Assembly: GCA_013044405.1 (NCBI GenBank)
Contig: JABEUR010000023.1
Location: forward strand, 1-47,000
DNA from: Acidimicrobiaceae bacterium
GTDB lineage: Bacteria > Actinomycetota > Acidimicrobiia > Acidimicrobiales > RAAP-2
DNA: 47,000 bases
Direction: 5' to 3'
A program made the position numbers and the translations under genes. The notes beneath the pieces were generated by a model. That model was not told the DNA's origin, searched no databases, and was given only the letters and a program-made list of their open reading frames with translations. The stretch's first letter is position 1; each line of letters opens with the position of its first letter. Below, one piece after another: positions 36,389 through 45,300 of the stretch.

Positions 36389-37810
36389 TCAACTGACGAT
36401 GATCATCCGCACGGTATCGGTGATCTGAGCGCCACCCGTGGCCGATCCAGCCATGATCACCACGGGATCACCGGGCTTAGCCATGCCCGCTTTCTTCAGT
36501 TGCGCGATCGAGAAATCACACAACTCATCGATGTCGTTCGACGGCGAGATGAAGATCTCCTGGACCCCCCAGGAACTTCGCAACTGTCGAGCGGTGGCCT
36601 CACTCGGCGTTATCGCCACAATCGGCATCGGCGGGCGGAATCGTGAAATGGCCCGTGCGGTCATTCCCGAGCGAGTGCAGGCGACGATAGCGACGGCTTT
36701 CTCCTCCATCGCCGCTCGCCACGCGGCACCAGTGATGGCCGCGGTGATTCGCATCGCGCGGGTTCCCACGCCACCAACGACCTCCTGAACCCCGAGACCC
36801 GAACCCCACTTGAAGTAATCGAACGACTCTTCGGCGCGGCGCACGATGCGGTCCATCGTGCGCACCGTCCCGATCGGATCATCACCGATGGCGGTCTCGC
36901 CGCTCAACATCACCGCACTCGCACCATCGAGCACCGCATTGGCGACGTCGGTCACTTCGGCGCGGGTCGGTACCTGGGCGTGGGTCATCGATTCGAGCAT
37001 CTGCGTCGCGACCACCACGGGTCGGGCGTAGCGCACCCCGTGAAAGACGATCTCCTTTTGCAGGTGGGGCACCTCTTCAATGGGCATTCGCACACCCAAG
37101 TCGCCTCGAGCGACCATGATCGCGTCCGAGACGGCGATGATCTCGTCCAGATTGGCCACTCCTTCACCCGTTTCGATCTTCGCCATCATCATCACGTCGT
37201 CGCGCGCGAGCACGGTGCGCGTGGAGACCATATCGAAGGCAGAACGCACGAAGGAAACGGCGAGGATCTCGAACGCCTCGTGGCGAAGGGCCTCGAGGCG
37301 GGCTCGGTCGTCATCGGTCGGCAGGCGGTCGTTAAGGATTGACGACGGGAGGGAGAGACCGGGCTTGCCCATCACGGCTCCGCCCGAGGAAACCCGGGCG
37401 GACACTGTCGATCCAGAGCGCACAACATCGAGCGAGACTCCTCCGTCGCCGAGGTGGATCTTGTCACCCACCTTCAACAGGGCGAGCACACCGACGCGCT
37501 GGACCGTGATTCGCTCGGTCGTCGAGGGCTCGTCGAACGCCTCGTCGAGTTGGATCTCGTCGCCGATACTCAACGTGACGGGCAAGGTTCCAAAAGAACC
37601 GGCGCGAATCTTCGGGCCCGGGATGTCGACCATGATCGCGAGGTCCGGCGCGATAGCGCGTATTCGGCGCAGCCGTTCGATTCCCGATGGGATATCGCCG
37701 TGGGCGAAGGACAGGCGAAAGACGTCGACGCCAGCTTCGACCAATCCCCTGAGGACCTCGTCACTGTCAGAAGCTGGTCCGACCGTGGCTACGATTCGCG
37801 TGCGCCGCAC
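36389..37810 (-). CDS. pyk: Pyruvate kinase
   Basis: A 473-residue glycolytic enzyme that makes pyruvate and ATP from PEP and ADP. It starts RRTRIVATVGPAS and carries RLSFAHGD (substrate binding), the MVARGDLGVRMPIEEVP signature with MMAKIETGEGV just before, and MLSGETAIGDDPIGTVRTM. GTG at 37810 is chosen because GAAGGGA lies 5-6 nt upstream and the conserved N-terminus starts there; the frame continues upstream without similarity. The TAGACT at 37836-37841 may be its -10. Confidence 0.95.
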   Translation of the reverse strand: MRRTRIVATVGPASDSDEVLRGLVEAGVDVFRLSFAHGDIPSGIERLRRIRAIAPDLAIMVDIPGPKIRAGSFGTLPVTLSIGDEIQLDEAFDEPSTTERITVQRVGVLALLKVGDKIHLGDGGVSLDVVRSGSTVSARVSSGGAVMGKPGLSLPSSILNDRLPTDDDRARLEALRHEAFEILAVSFVRSAFDMVSTRTVLARDDVMMMAKIETGEGVANLDEIIAVSDAIMVARGDLGVRMPIEEVPHLQKEIVFHGVRYARPVVVATQMLESMTHAQVPTRAEVTDVANAVLDGASAVMLSGETAIGDDPIGTVRTMDRIVRRAEESFDYFKWGSGLGVQEVVGGVGTRAMRITAAITGAAWRAAMEEKAVAIVACTRSGMTARAISRFRPPMPIVAITPSEATARQLRSSWGVQEIFISPSNDIDELCDFSIAQLKKAGMAKPGDPVVIMAGSATGGAQITDTVRMIIVS

Positions 37811-37998
37811 GTTGTTCCCTTCGTTGCGTTGCTTCAGTCTAAGTGATTTGCGCTGCTTGACCGCTTCGACTCCACGTCGATCCAGCGGGTCAACCACGAT
37901 GTGTGAGCCATTGCCTCGAGGGTCCAGCCGGCTACTGAGGGGTAAGAGCGAGCGAGCGCGGCGACGCGATCGGGTACTCCTCGTCGTTCGACTCGTGC
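37811..37998. other. pyk leader / gap after the ABC ATPase gene
   Basis: A 188-bp gap with no gene. A TAGACT hexamer (minus strand, 37841-37836) would start the pyk message about 20 nt before its GTG, but no convincing -35 lies 16-18 bp upstream. No terminator hairpin is obvious for the upstream btu operon. Confidence 0.35.
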
Positions 37999-38772
37999 TC
38001 AGCGACGCACTGGTACGACGACATCGGAGCCGTCGACGTCGACCACGCGCAACTTCATGCCGTAGGTCTGGGCGAGCTCCTCGCTCCTCACGACGCTTGC
38101 GGAGTCGTCGTCGAGCACCACGGCGCCGTGATCGAGCAGGACGAGACGATCGGCGAATTGGCCCGCCAGGGTGAGATCGTGCAAGGTCGCCACCAGGGTC
38201 AACCCGCATTCGAGTACCTCTTTCTTCAACAGTTCGAGCAACTCCATCTGGTGGCGTAGGTCGAGTCCGGTGATGGGCTCGTCCAGCACGATGACGGTCG
38301 TCGACTGGGCGAGGGCTCGGCCGAGCACCATACGCTGGCGTTCCCCACCCGACAGCGTTGCGACATCGCGCTCTCGGAACTCACCTAAATAGAGCCGTTC
38401 GAGCACGGATTCGACCACTCGACGATCGTTCACGCCCGCGGAACGAAAGAGACCGTGATAAGCGGTGCGACCAAGCGCTACGTAGTCAAAGACGCTCATG
38501 CCGCTGGGCACGATCGGGTGCTGGGGTACGAGGGCGACCGAGCGGGCCCTCTCTCGTTCGCTCATCTTGTCGATGGATCGTCCCGAGATCGCGACCGACC
38601 CATCGCTGGCCGTTCGGATTCCTGCGACGACTTCGACCAACGAGGTCTTTCCTGCGCCGTTGGGTCCGATGATGGTGCACCACGTCCCGGCTTCGATGTC
38701 GAGCGTGACGTCATCGACCAGCGTCTTCGCGCCCACGCGCACACTCAGGCCGCGTATCTCCACCGAACTCAC
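37999..38772 (-). CDS. btuD: ABC transporter ATP-binding protein of a corrinoid importer (BtuD/FecE-like)
   Basis: A 257-residue ATPase. Walker A is GPNGAGKTSLVEVVAG near residue 38, the signature is LSGGERQRM, Walker B is VIVLDEPITGLD, and the H-loop is ATLHD. It matches the FecE/BtuD class that powers import of siderophores and cobalamin. The assignment to B12 comes from the cobalamin riboswitch ahead of the operon. The GTG overlaps the permease stop codon by 4 bp. Confidence 0.88.
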   Translation of the reverse strand: MSSVEIRGLSVRVGAKTLVDDVTLDIEAGTWCTIIGPNGAGKTSLVEVVAGIRTASDGSVAISGRSIDKMSERERARSVALVPQHPIVPSGMSVFDYVALGRTAYHGLFRSAGVNDRRVVESVLERLYLGEFRERDVATLSGGERQRMVLGRALAQSTTVIVLDEPITGLDLRHQMELLELLKKEVLECGLTLVATLHDLTLAGQFADRLVLLDHGAVVLDDDSASVVRSEELAQTYGMKLRVVDVDGSDVVVPVRR

Positions 38773-39806
38773 ATCGCAACCCTTCGGCGTAACGTGAGGA
38801 TCACGACGAAGACCGGCGCACCAACCAGCGCAGTGACGACCCCGAGCGGCAACTCCGAAGGTGCGACGATGGTGCGTGCGATGGTATCGGCGAAGACCAT
38901 GAACGCTGCTCCAAAGACCACGGAGATCGGCAGAATTCGTCGGTAGGACGTCCCCACGAGCAGGCGAACGATGTGCGGAACGATGATCCCGACAAAGCCA
39001 ATGAGCCCGGCGACCGAGACGATTGCTGCGGTGCCCAGCGAAGAGGCGACGATGACGATCAGTCGAACCCGACGTACGGGCAGCCCGAGTGAGCGCGACT
39101 CGTCCTCGCCCACGCTCATCACGTCGAGGGCCCTTCCCGCGGCGACACAGACCAGAACGCAGACCACGACGTAGGGAGCCACCAAGCCCACCGAACCCCA
39201 CGTCGCACTGGCGAGCGAGCCCAGTAACCAGATGTAGACCCGCGTCATAGAGCCCAAGGACGACTGTTGCAGATAGGTCTGGACGCTGGTCAGCAGGGCC
39301 GAGACCGCGACGCCGGCGAGGATGAGCGTGGCCGCATTCGAATAGAGGCCGCGCCCGCCGACCAGCCACGTCGCCGTGACGGCGCCGATGGCGCCGACGA
39401 ACGCCAGCAGCGGTGTCCAGGTCGGTGTCGAGAGGCCCCCGCCGACATGGACAATGGCAAAGGTCGCGCCCAGTCCCGCACCCGCAGCCACGCCCAATAG
39501 ATAGGGATCGGCCAGCGGATTGCGAAACACCCCCTGATAAGTGCCACCGGCGACCGCCAGCATCGAACCGGCGAGGAGTCCTAGCACCATGCGTGGCGCA
39601 CGGAGTTGCCAGATAATCGTCGACTGCAGGGACGTGAGGGTGCTGTGGCCAAGTCCCAGATGGCTGAACATGTCCCCGACTACTCGAGTTGTCCCGATCG
39701 GCGTCGGCCCGATGACCAATCCTCCGACGACCGCCATGGCCAGACCCGCCAGGGTCAGCGCCACCACCACGGCGACGCGACGCATGGTCGGAGGATTGGT
39801 CGTCAA
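38769..39806 (-). CDS. btuC: FecCD-family permease of a corrinoid importer (BtuC-like)
   Basis: A 345-residue permease with about ten membrane segments. Family landmarks are WQLRAPRMVLGLLAGSMLAVAGGTYQ, the NPLADPYLLGVAAGAGLGA region and the cytoplasmic coupling segment near GFVGIIVPHIVRLLVG. TTG at 39806 begins 4 nt after the btuF stop codon with GGGG 9 nt upstream; ATG at 39785 is an alternative lacking a ribosome binding site. It overlaps the ATPase gene by 4 bp. Confidence 0.9.
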   Translation of the reverse strand: MTTNPPTMRRVAVVVALTLAGLAMAVVGGLVIGPTPIGTTRVVGDMFSHLGLGHSTLTSLQSTIIWQLRAPRMVLGLLAGSMLAVAGGTYQGVFRNPLADPYLLGVAAGAGLGATFAIVHVGGGLSTPTWTPLLAFVGAIGAVTATWLVGGRGLYSNAATLILAGVAVSALLTSVQTYLQQSSLGSMTRVYIWLLGSLASATWGSVGLVAPYVVVCVLVCVAAGRALDVMSVGEDESRSLGLPVRRVRLIVIVASSLGTAAIVSVAGLIGFVGIIVPHIVRLLVGTSYRRILPISVVFGAAFMVFADTIARTIVAPSELPLGVVTALVGAPVFVVILTLRRRVAM

Positions 39807-39810
39807 AGCG

Positions 39811-40743
39811 CTAACCCCAGAGCTGTGCGTCGTTCAGAGCGTTCTTCACCGCTGCGGTCAGCTGATTCATGAGCACGCCCAGATGAGCGCCCCACTCCGA
39901 CGCCACACTGTCATTGAGACCGACCACATGATGGTGGACTACGGCACTCACCGTGGCGAAACCCGGCCGCGCCGCTACCGATGAAGCGGTGGCCTTACAG
40001 CACACCGTGTCGGCGAGGAAGATCAACTGCGGGTTCGCGCTGACAATGTACTCCGAACTCAACTGCGGATAACCGGCATCAGCGCTGGTCGACTGGGGGT
40101 CGGCGATATTGACCACACCGAGCGACTTGAGTAGCGAGCCGACGAAGGTACCGCTGGTCAGGGAGTAGAAGGTCGGATCGAGTTCGTAGTAGACGTTGAG
40201 CACCTTGCCCGGATGGGCCGGAATCGAAGCGATGTCGGCGTTGATCCGGCGGTTGATCGATACGGCCAGTCGATTCGCTGCGGCCACGTGTCCCGTGAGC
40301 GAACCGAGTTGACGGATCTGGACCAGCGCACTGGCCACCGAGCTCGCCGCATCTTGTTCAACGACCTTGATCCCGAGGGCGGTCAACTTCTCCTTGATCT
40401 GGTTCGCGTCGTAGGAGATGATCACCAGGTCGGGCTTGGTGGAACGGTGTGTGGCGGTGCGCTTGCAAATGCCGATGATCGACTCAACGCTCGGGTTGAG
40501 GGCATTGATCTTGCGCGACGGAAGTCCCTTCAGCGGGAACGTCGCATCCTGGTCGACTGCCTGCACCTGACGACCCGCCCCGATGCTGAAGAGAGTGTCG
40601 GTCGCGGTTGGCGACAGCGACACGATGCACTGTGGCGCACGTTTGAGGTTGGTGGCTCCAGCCTGTCCTGCTGTGTAGAGCGGCGTCACTAGGACGCCGA
40701 TCCCCAGCAGGAGCGCGAGAGTGGACCGTATGGACTTGAACAT
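39811..40743 (-). CDS. btuF: Substrate-binding protein of a corrinoid importer (BtuF-like)
   Basis: A 310-residue exported protein. Residues 1-30 form a Sec signal (basic start, LALLLGIGVLVTPL core) with an AxA-like end (AGQAGA) and no lipobox cysteine, which is unusual for a binding protein in a Gram-positive. The mature part starts QCIVSLSPTATDTLFSIGAG, the standard class III binding-protein opening, followed by VQAVDQDATFP and KPDLVIISY. AAAGGAG lies just before the ATG but is set within a hairpin (40744-40790). Cobalamin or another corrinoid is the expected ligand because of the riboswitch. Confidence 0.88.
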   Translation of the reverse strand: MFKSIRSTLALLLGIGVLVTPLYTAGQAGATNLKRAPQCIVSLSPTATDTLFSIGAGRQVQAVDQDATFPLKGLPSRKINALNPSVESIIGICKRTATHRSTKPDLVIISYDANQIKEKLTALGIKVVEQDAASSVASALVQIRQLGSLTGHVAAANRLAVSINRRINADIASIPAHPGKVLNVYYELDPTFYSLTSGTFVGSLLKSLGVVNIADPQSTSADAGYPQLSSEYIVSANPQLIFLADTVCCKATASSVAARPGFATVSAVVHHHVVGLNDSVASEWGAHLGVLMNQLTAAVKNALNDAQLWG

Positions 40744-40790
40744 GGATATCTCCTTTCCGTCGAAGGGGGTTGGACGACGGATGGATATCC
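40744..40790 (-). promoter_or_regulatory. Hairpin holding the btuF ribosome binding site
   Basis: On the minus strand GGATATC (40790-40784) pairs with GATATCC (40750-40744), and CCGTCG (40780-40775) pairs with CGACGG (40762-40757). The Shine-Dalgarno AAAGGA (40756-40751) lies in the internal loop and the ATG follows the stem directly. This fits an expression platform that controls translation in response to the upstream riboswitch. Confidence 0.65.
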
Positions 40791-40829
40791 GATCGACCGC
40801 TCCTTACCTCGAGAGCTGTCTTTCACATC

Positions 40830-40958
40830 TCCTCGCCGCAGGCGACCTGGCTACACCGGTCTCTTGCGAGACCGACTTACAGTTGCGGGACAGCGTTGGA
40901 ATCGCACCAACTTCGCTGCCGCGAGGCGACACCGACCTTACCTCACTTCGCTGCGAGC
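40830..40958 (-). ncRNA. Cobalamin riboswitch aptamer
   Basis: Read on the minus strand, the conserved core GTTGGTGCGATTCCAAC is followed by GCTGTCCCGCAACTGTAA, and the 3' B12 box reads AGCCAGGTCGCCTGC. A closing stem CTCGC (40957-40953) / GCGAG (40836-40832) and a GGTCTC-GCAA-GAGACC stem are visible. At about 126 nt it is compact; the large side arm found in the E. coli btuB element (CCACTG ... GGGAAGG) is missing. It begins about 13 nt after the cydC stop codon and controls btuF-btuC-btuD, presumably switching them off when B12 is plentiful. Confidence 0.88.
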
Positions 40959-40970
40959 ACCAAAAGGAGC

Positions 40971-42623
40971 TCAGTTCGCTTCATCGAGGTGACCGGCGAG
41001 AAGCTGCACGTGACGCGTCGCAATTCGCGAATCGGCCGCGTGATGCGAGATGACCACCAGGGCCGAGGAGCTGTAGCGCGCGACGAGCGCGTCGAGCACA
41101 CCACGCGCGGTCGATTCGTCAAGACCTTCGGTCGGCTCATCGAAGACGACGATCGGGCGATGCAGCAACAGCTCACGCGCGACGCCCAGTCGGCGCTGTT
41201 CTCCTCCCGAAAGTCCCGCTGACGCTCCACCCAACTGCGTCTCGAGTCCATTATTCAACTCACTGAGCAGCGGCGTGAGTCCCGCTTGCTCACAGACCGC
41301 CGCGAGGTCCGCTTCAGTGGCATCGGGCCGAACGACTCTCAGGTTGCCCGCCAATGAGGTTGCGAACACGTGCGGTGCGTCGTCCACGTAACCAACGCGC
41401 TGGCGGACCTGCGCGCCGAGCAGTTCGCGATAGTCACTCGACTCGAGTTCGAGGGTTCCCGACGTTGGTGCCGCCAGCTTGGCCAGTAGACGCGCGAACG
41501 TGGTCTTACCCGAACCACTCGGACCGCTCAGGACGACGACGTCTCCCGGTCCAAGGGTCATGGCAATCTTCCCCAGGGCCGGTCGGTCGTCATAGTCAAC
41601 GCGGACGTCGTCAACGCGCACGACGTTCGCGCCTTGGACGTCGGGACCGGGACAGAGTGGTTCGTGCAGGGGGGCCTCGACCGCCGCCAGTCCCTCGAGA
41701 CGCGTGAGGGCCGCTCGATCACCGCGAAGTCCAACCAGCACCGGAGCGATCCCGCTCACGAGTTCGAGTGCGGCGATGCTCAATAACGCGGGTACTGCAA
41801 TGAGCGCCGGATTCAGTTCGCCCCGGCGAAGGGCCTGCGCGGTGCTCAACGCGGCACCAGTCACGCTCAGTCCGGCTACCAGGGTGCTCAGGGAGTTGAC
41901 CATCCCGACCCAGAGGCTGCGCCGACGTAGCGCCCGGTCGAGTCGGTTCTCGAGCCGTTCGAGCTCTTCGCTCAGGCGCGCCGCTGCATTGTTCATCACG
42001 TACTCGTCCCCGCTCTGGGCGACCCGGTCGAAGAGATCGACCAGGGACGAGCGAGCCTCGTCGATCTCGAGCTCACTGCGCTGCCCTGTTCTCGCGGCGA
42101 TCACCGGGAACAACAGCGCCGTCAGCACGAGCCCCGCGAGCAAGGGGACGACGCTCAGGGGAACGAGCGCGCCAGAGACGATGATGGTGAGCACCCCGGC
42201 GACGGCTCCACTCAACAGTGGGCCCGCAACGCTGGTCAACAGGTCCTGGACCCGATCGACGTCACGCACCACCAGATCGACGACGTCGGCACTCTTTGGA
42301 CCAAGACCCGCTGGAAGGAGCGGTTCGAGCAGACGCGCCACGACCGCACGCAGTCGACCCATGATCGACAGAGCCACCTCATGGGTCTGGGTTCGTTCGA
42401 GGTAGCGACCCGATGCCTTGGCGAGGGCGAAGAGTTGTACGAGACCCATCGGCACGCTCAGCGAGAGCACGGCCGGACGCTGGGCCGCGCGAACGATCAA
42501 CCACGCCGACGTTCCGGCCAGCCCGATGCTCGAGAGGGCCACGAGCACTCCAGCCCCAAGTGCTCGTGCGACGCCGCGTCGCTCACTACGCAACGCATGG
42601 CGCAGCATCGACTCAGACGCCAT
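40971..42623 (-). CDS. cydC: CydC-like ABC exporter half (cytochrome bd assembly)
   Basis: A 550-residue fused membrane-ATPase protein. About six membrane segments occupy residues 20-300, and the ATPase has Walker A SGPSGSGKTTFARLL, signature LSGGEQRRLGVARELL and Walker B IVVFDEPTEGLD. With CydD it forms the exporter of cysteine/glutathione-type thiols (or heme-linked cargo) needed to mature cytochrome bd. The start overlaps the cydD stop region by 11 bp. It is the last gene of cydABDC, and the cobalamin riboswitch begins almost at once after it. Confidence 0.92.
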   Translation of the reverse strand: MASESMLRHALRSERRGVARALGAGVLVALSSIGLAGTSAWLIVRAAQRPAVLSLSVPMGLVQLFALAKASGRYLERTQTHEVALSIMGRLRAVVARLLEPLLPAGLGPKSADVVDLVVRDVDRVQDLLTSVAGPLLSGAVAGVLTIIVSGALVPLSVVPLLAGLVLTALLFPVIAARTGQRSELEIDEARSSLVDLFDRVAQSGDEYVMNNAAARLSEELERLENRLDRALRRRSLWVGMVNSLSTLVAGLSVTGAALSTAQALRRGELNPALIAVPALLSIAALELVSGIAPVLVGLRGDRAALTRLEGLAAVEAPLHEPLCPGPDVQGANVVRVDDVRVDYDDRPALGKIAMTLGPGDVVVLSGPSGSGKTTFARLLAKLAAPTSGTLELESSDYRELLGAQVRQRVGYVDDAPHVFATSLAGNLRVVRPDATEADLAAVCEQAGLTPLLSELNNGLETQLGGASAGLSGGEQRRLGVARELLLHRPIVVFDEPTEGLDESTARGVLDALVARYSSSALVVISHHAADSRIATRHVQLLAGHLDEAN

Positions 42624-44223
42624 AGCTCAGCCCGGCGCCCAACACGACGACCTGATCCGCGCCGAACACTTCGTGGGTCGCCACGATTCGAGTCATGGTC
42701 ATCGTGCTGATCGCCTCGACGACCAACTGAGCGCTGAGCGCGTCGAGGTGGGCCGTAGGTTCGTCCAACAGCATCAGGACCGGTTCTCGCACGAGGCAGC
42801 GCACGAGCGCCAAACGACGGCGCTGTCCAGCCGAGAGCTCACCCGAGCCTTCTCCCAATGCGCGATCGAGGTCGAGGTCCAGTCCCAAGACGCCCATCGC
42901 CGCCACGATCCGACCATCATCGATGTCCCGGTCACCCATCTGGACAACATCACGAACCGAGAAGCCCGGCAAGACCGGATCCTGGGGAAGCCACGCCACC
43001 TTCGAGTGCCAATCTGGCGCCTCCAACTCGGCCAAGTCCATACCTGCGACGAGGACCCGACCACTGTGCGCAGACGTCAATCCTGCGATCACTCGAAGCA
43101 GGGTCGTCTTACCCGAACCCGACGGACCGGTGACCAGCGTCAGCGATCCAGCGTCGAAACTCACGTCGAGTGGCTCGCTCTCGTGCAGGCGCTGAGCGTG
43201 CACGACCACCAGTCGCTCCAGCTCGATTCGAGGGTTCCCCTCGGGCGCTGGCCGGTGCCCACGGGGCAGCGGGCGTTGCAATCGCTCCAATAGTTCTGCC
43301 GCCGCCGCGATCCCTTCGGACGAAGCGTGATACTGGGCGGCGGAACGTCGTAGTGGAAGGAAGACTTCGGGGGTGAGAAGTAGGACGGCGAGTGCGACGT
43401 TGAGCCCGATCGACCCATTGAGCAGTCGCAGACCCAGAACGAGGGCGACCAACGCGGTGGCCAGCGAGGAGAGCAACTCCAACGCGAATCCCGAGAGGAA
43501 CGCAACACGAAGCGTCGACATCGTCGAACGTCGTAACGACGCGCCGACCGCGTCCAGATTGACCACGGCGTCCTGGGAACGGTTGCAACTCTTGAGCACC
43601 GTCATACCCCTCACGACGTCACCGAAGTAACTGGCCAAGCGCTGCTGCTCACGCCACCGCTCTTGCATCTTGTCGCGTGCTTCTAGGCCCAGCAAGATCA
43701 TGAACACCGGCAGCAACAAGACGCTCACCAACACGATCACGGCGCTCATGAGGTCCTGGGTGGCGAGCCACATCAGCAAGATGAACGGAGCGAGAATGGC
43801 GAGGATCAGGGTTGGCACGTAGCGCGAGAGGTAGTTCTCGATCGCGTCGATACCACGAGTCGCCAATTGGATCGTCGCATCGGGAGTGGTGAACGGTCCG
43901 CGCGACAGGACGCTCTCCATGGTCCGTTCTCGCAATTCGCGTCGAACCGGCGAGGCGATTCGTGCGGTCGCTGGCTCACTGAGTCCGATCACCAAACTAC
44001 GCACGACGGTTGCGGCCAGGAACCAACCAAGGTCCCAACCCACCGATGCTCGGGCACGGTGAAAGAGAGCGGCGAGAAGCGACGACAGCGTGAGCGCTTG
44101 GACGATGATGGTCACGCTCAAGGTGGCTCCGATGGCGACCGCGAGCACGACTGCTCGCGTGACCAGCGGTGAAACCTCTCGTAAGCGACCGAGCAGGGCC
44201 GAAGGTCGCTCTGCGCTCTCCAC
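42613..44223 (-). CDS. cydD: CydD-like ABC exporter half (cytochrome bd assembly)
   Basis: A roughly 536-residue partner of CydC. It has about six N-terminal membrane segments, then an ATPase with Walker A TGPSGSGKTTLLRVIAG, signature LSAGQRRRLALVRCL and Walker B VLMLLDEPTAHLD. The signature motif reads LSAGQ instead of LSGGQ. GTG at 44223, 4 nt after the cydB stop codon, is preferred; GTG at 44268 would overlap cydB by 41 bp. Neither has a strong ribosome binding site, so translation may depend on read-through from cydB. Confidence 0.9.
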   Translation of the reverse strand: MESAERPSALLGRLREVSPLVTRAVVLAVAIGATLSVTIIVQALTLSSLLAALFHRARASVGWDLGWFLAATVVRSLVIGLSEPATARIASPVRRELRERTMESVLSRGPFTTPDATIQLATRGIDAIENYLSRYVPTLILAILAPFILLMWLATQDLMSAVIVLVSVLLLPVFMILLGLEARDKMQERWREQQRLASYFGDVVRGMTVLKSCNRSQDAVVNLDAVGASLRRSTMSTLRVAFLSGFALELLSSLATALVALVLGLRLLNGSIGLNVALAVLLLTPEVFLPLRRSAAQYHASSEGIAAAAELLERLQRPLPRGHRPAPEGNPRIELERLVVVHAQRLHESEPLDVSFDAGSLTLVTGPSGSGKTTLLRVIAGLTSAHSGRVLVAGMDLAELEAPDWHSKVAWLPQDPVLPGFSVRDVVQMGDRDIDDGRIVAAMGVLGLDLDLDRALGEGSGELSAGQRRRLALVRCLVREPVLMLLDEPTAHLDALSAQLVVEAISTMTMTRIVATHEVFGADQVVVLGAGLSYGV

Positions 44224-44227
44224 GGCC

Positions 44228-45289
44228 TTAGACGTTGGTGGTATCTCGAAGCGCCTCACTCGCCGCACCGGGGCGAGCGACGCGCTTCTTGAAGATCCAA
44301 TAGGTCCAGCTCTGATAGAGCAGGACGAAGGGCGTGAATATCAGTGCCACCCAACTCATCACTTCGAGCGTGTACGGTTGCGATGCACTCGCCACCATCG
44401 TCAGGTCGTAGTGCGGGCTGATCGATGAAACCAGTACGTTCGGGTACAGGTTCAAAAACAACGTGGTGAAGAAGGCCACGATGGTGAGCGCCGTCGCGAT
44501 GAAGGCCCATCCCTCAAGGCGCTCACGCACCAGCCACCCGACGCCCGCGAGGGCGATCAGCGCGACGACCGGCAACAGTGGCGGCACCAGGCCGACGTGG
44601 TGCATGGTCCGGGCGCTCTGATACGTCCAGGCGAGGAAGCCCGTCACGATCACGAAGGTGATCGGGGCAATACGCTGCGCTACCCCGTGTGCACGGATGC
44701 GCACGTCCCCTTCGCTCTTGAGACCGAGATACGTGGCGCCATGGAGCGTGAAGAGCGAAAGGGTAGCGAGGCCCCCCAGGAGTGCGTAGGGCTTGACGAG
44801 GTCGAAGAACGTACCGCCGATCGTGGCATTTGCACCGACGGGAACCCCGTGAACGAAATCGGCGAACGCCACTCCCCAGAGCAATGCGGGCAGTGCCGAG
44901 CCCCAGAAGATCGCTCGATCCCACCAACGCGTCGCGCGTTCGCTCGAACTTCGATGACGCATCTCAAAGGCCATTCCCCGAAAGATGAGGGCCACGAGTA
45001 CCACGAAGAGGGCGAGATAGAAACCACTGAAGACCGTGGCGTACCAGAGTGGGAACGCCGCAAACGTTGCACCGCCGGCGGTCAGGAGCCAGACCTCGTT
45101 GCCGTCCCAGACCGGGCCGATCGTGTTGATCACGACTCGGCGGTCCAGATCGTCAGCGGAGACGAATGGCATCAGGATTCCTACCCCGAAGTCGAAGCCC
45201 TCAAGGAAGAAGTAGCCCACCCACAGCAGCGCGATCAGCGAGAACCAGAGTTGTTCGAGTCCGCTGGGTGAAGAAATAATTGCGAGCAC
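44228..45289 (-). CDS. cydB: Cytochrome bd ubiquinol/menaquinol oxidase subunit II
   Basis: A 353-residue polytopic membrane protein. The N-terminus has LWVGYFFLEGFDFGVGILMP, followed by GPVWDGNEVWLL and ATFAAFPLWYATVFSG, all typical of CydB. It forms the bd oxidase with CydA. The start is GTG at 45289 with GGAGG 7 nt upstream, the GGAGG overlapping the cydA stop codon. Confidence 0.96.
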   Translation of the reverse strand: MLAIISSPSGLEQLWFSLIALLWVGYFFLEGFDFGVGILMPFVSADDLDRRVVINTIGPVWDGNEVWLLTAGGATFAAFPLWYATVFSGFYLALFVVLVALIFRGMAFEMRHRSSSERATRWWDRAIFWGSALPALLWGVAFADFVHGVPVGANATIGGTFFDLVKPYALLGGLATLSLFTLHGATYLGLKSEGDVRIRAHGVAQRIAPITFVIVTGFLAWTYQSARTMHHVGLVPPLLPVVALIALAGVGWLVRERLEGWAFIATALTIVAFFTTLFLNLYPNVLVSSISPHYDLTMVASASQPYTLEVMSWVALIFTPFVLLYQSWTYWIFKKRVARPGAASEALRDTTNV

Positions 45290-45300
45290 TGGTGAGCCTC

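Noticed and set aside
37080-38174. A 364-codon open frame antisense to pyk
   Set aside because: Arg/Ser/Thr-rich shadow; pyruvate kinase motifs run the full length on the other strand.
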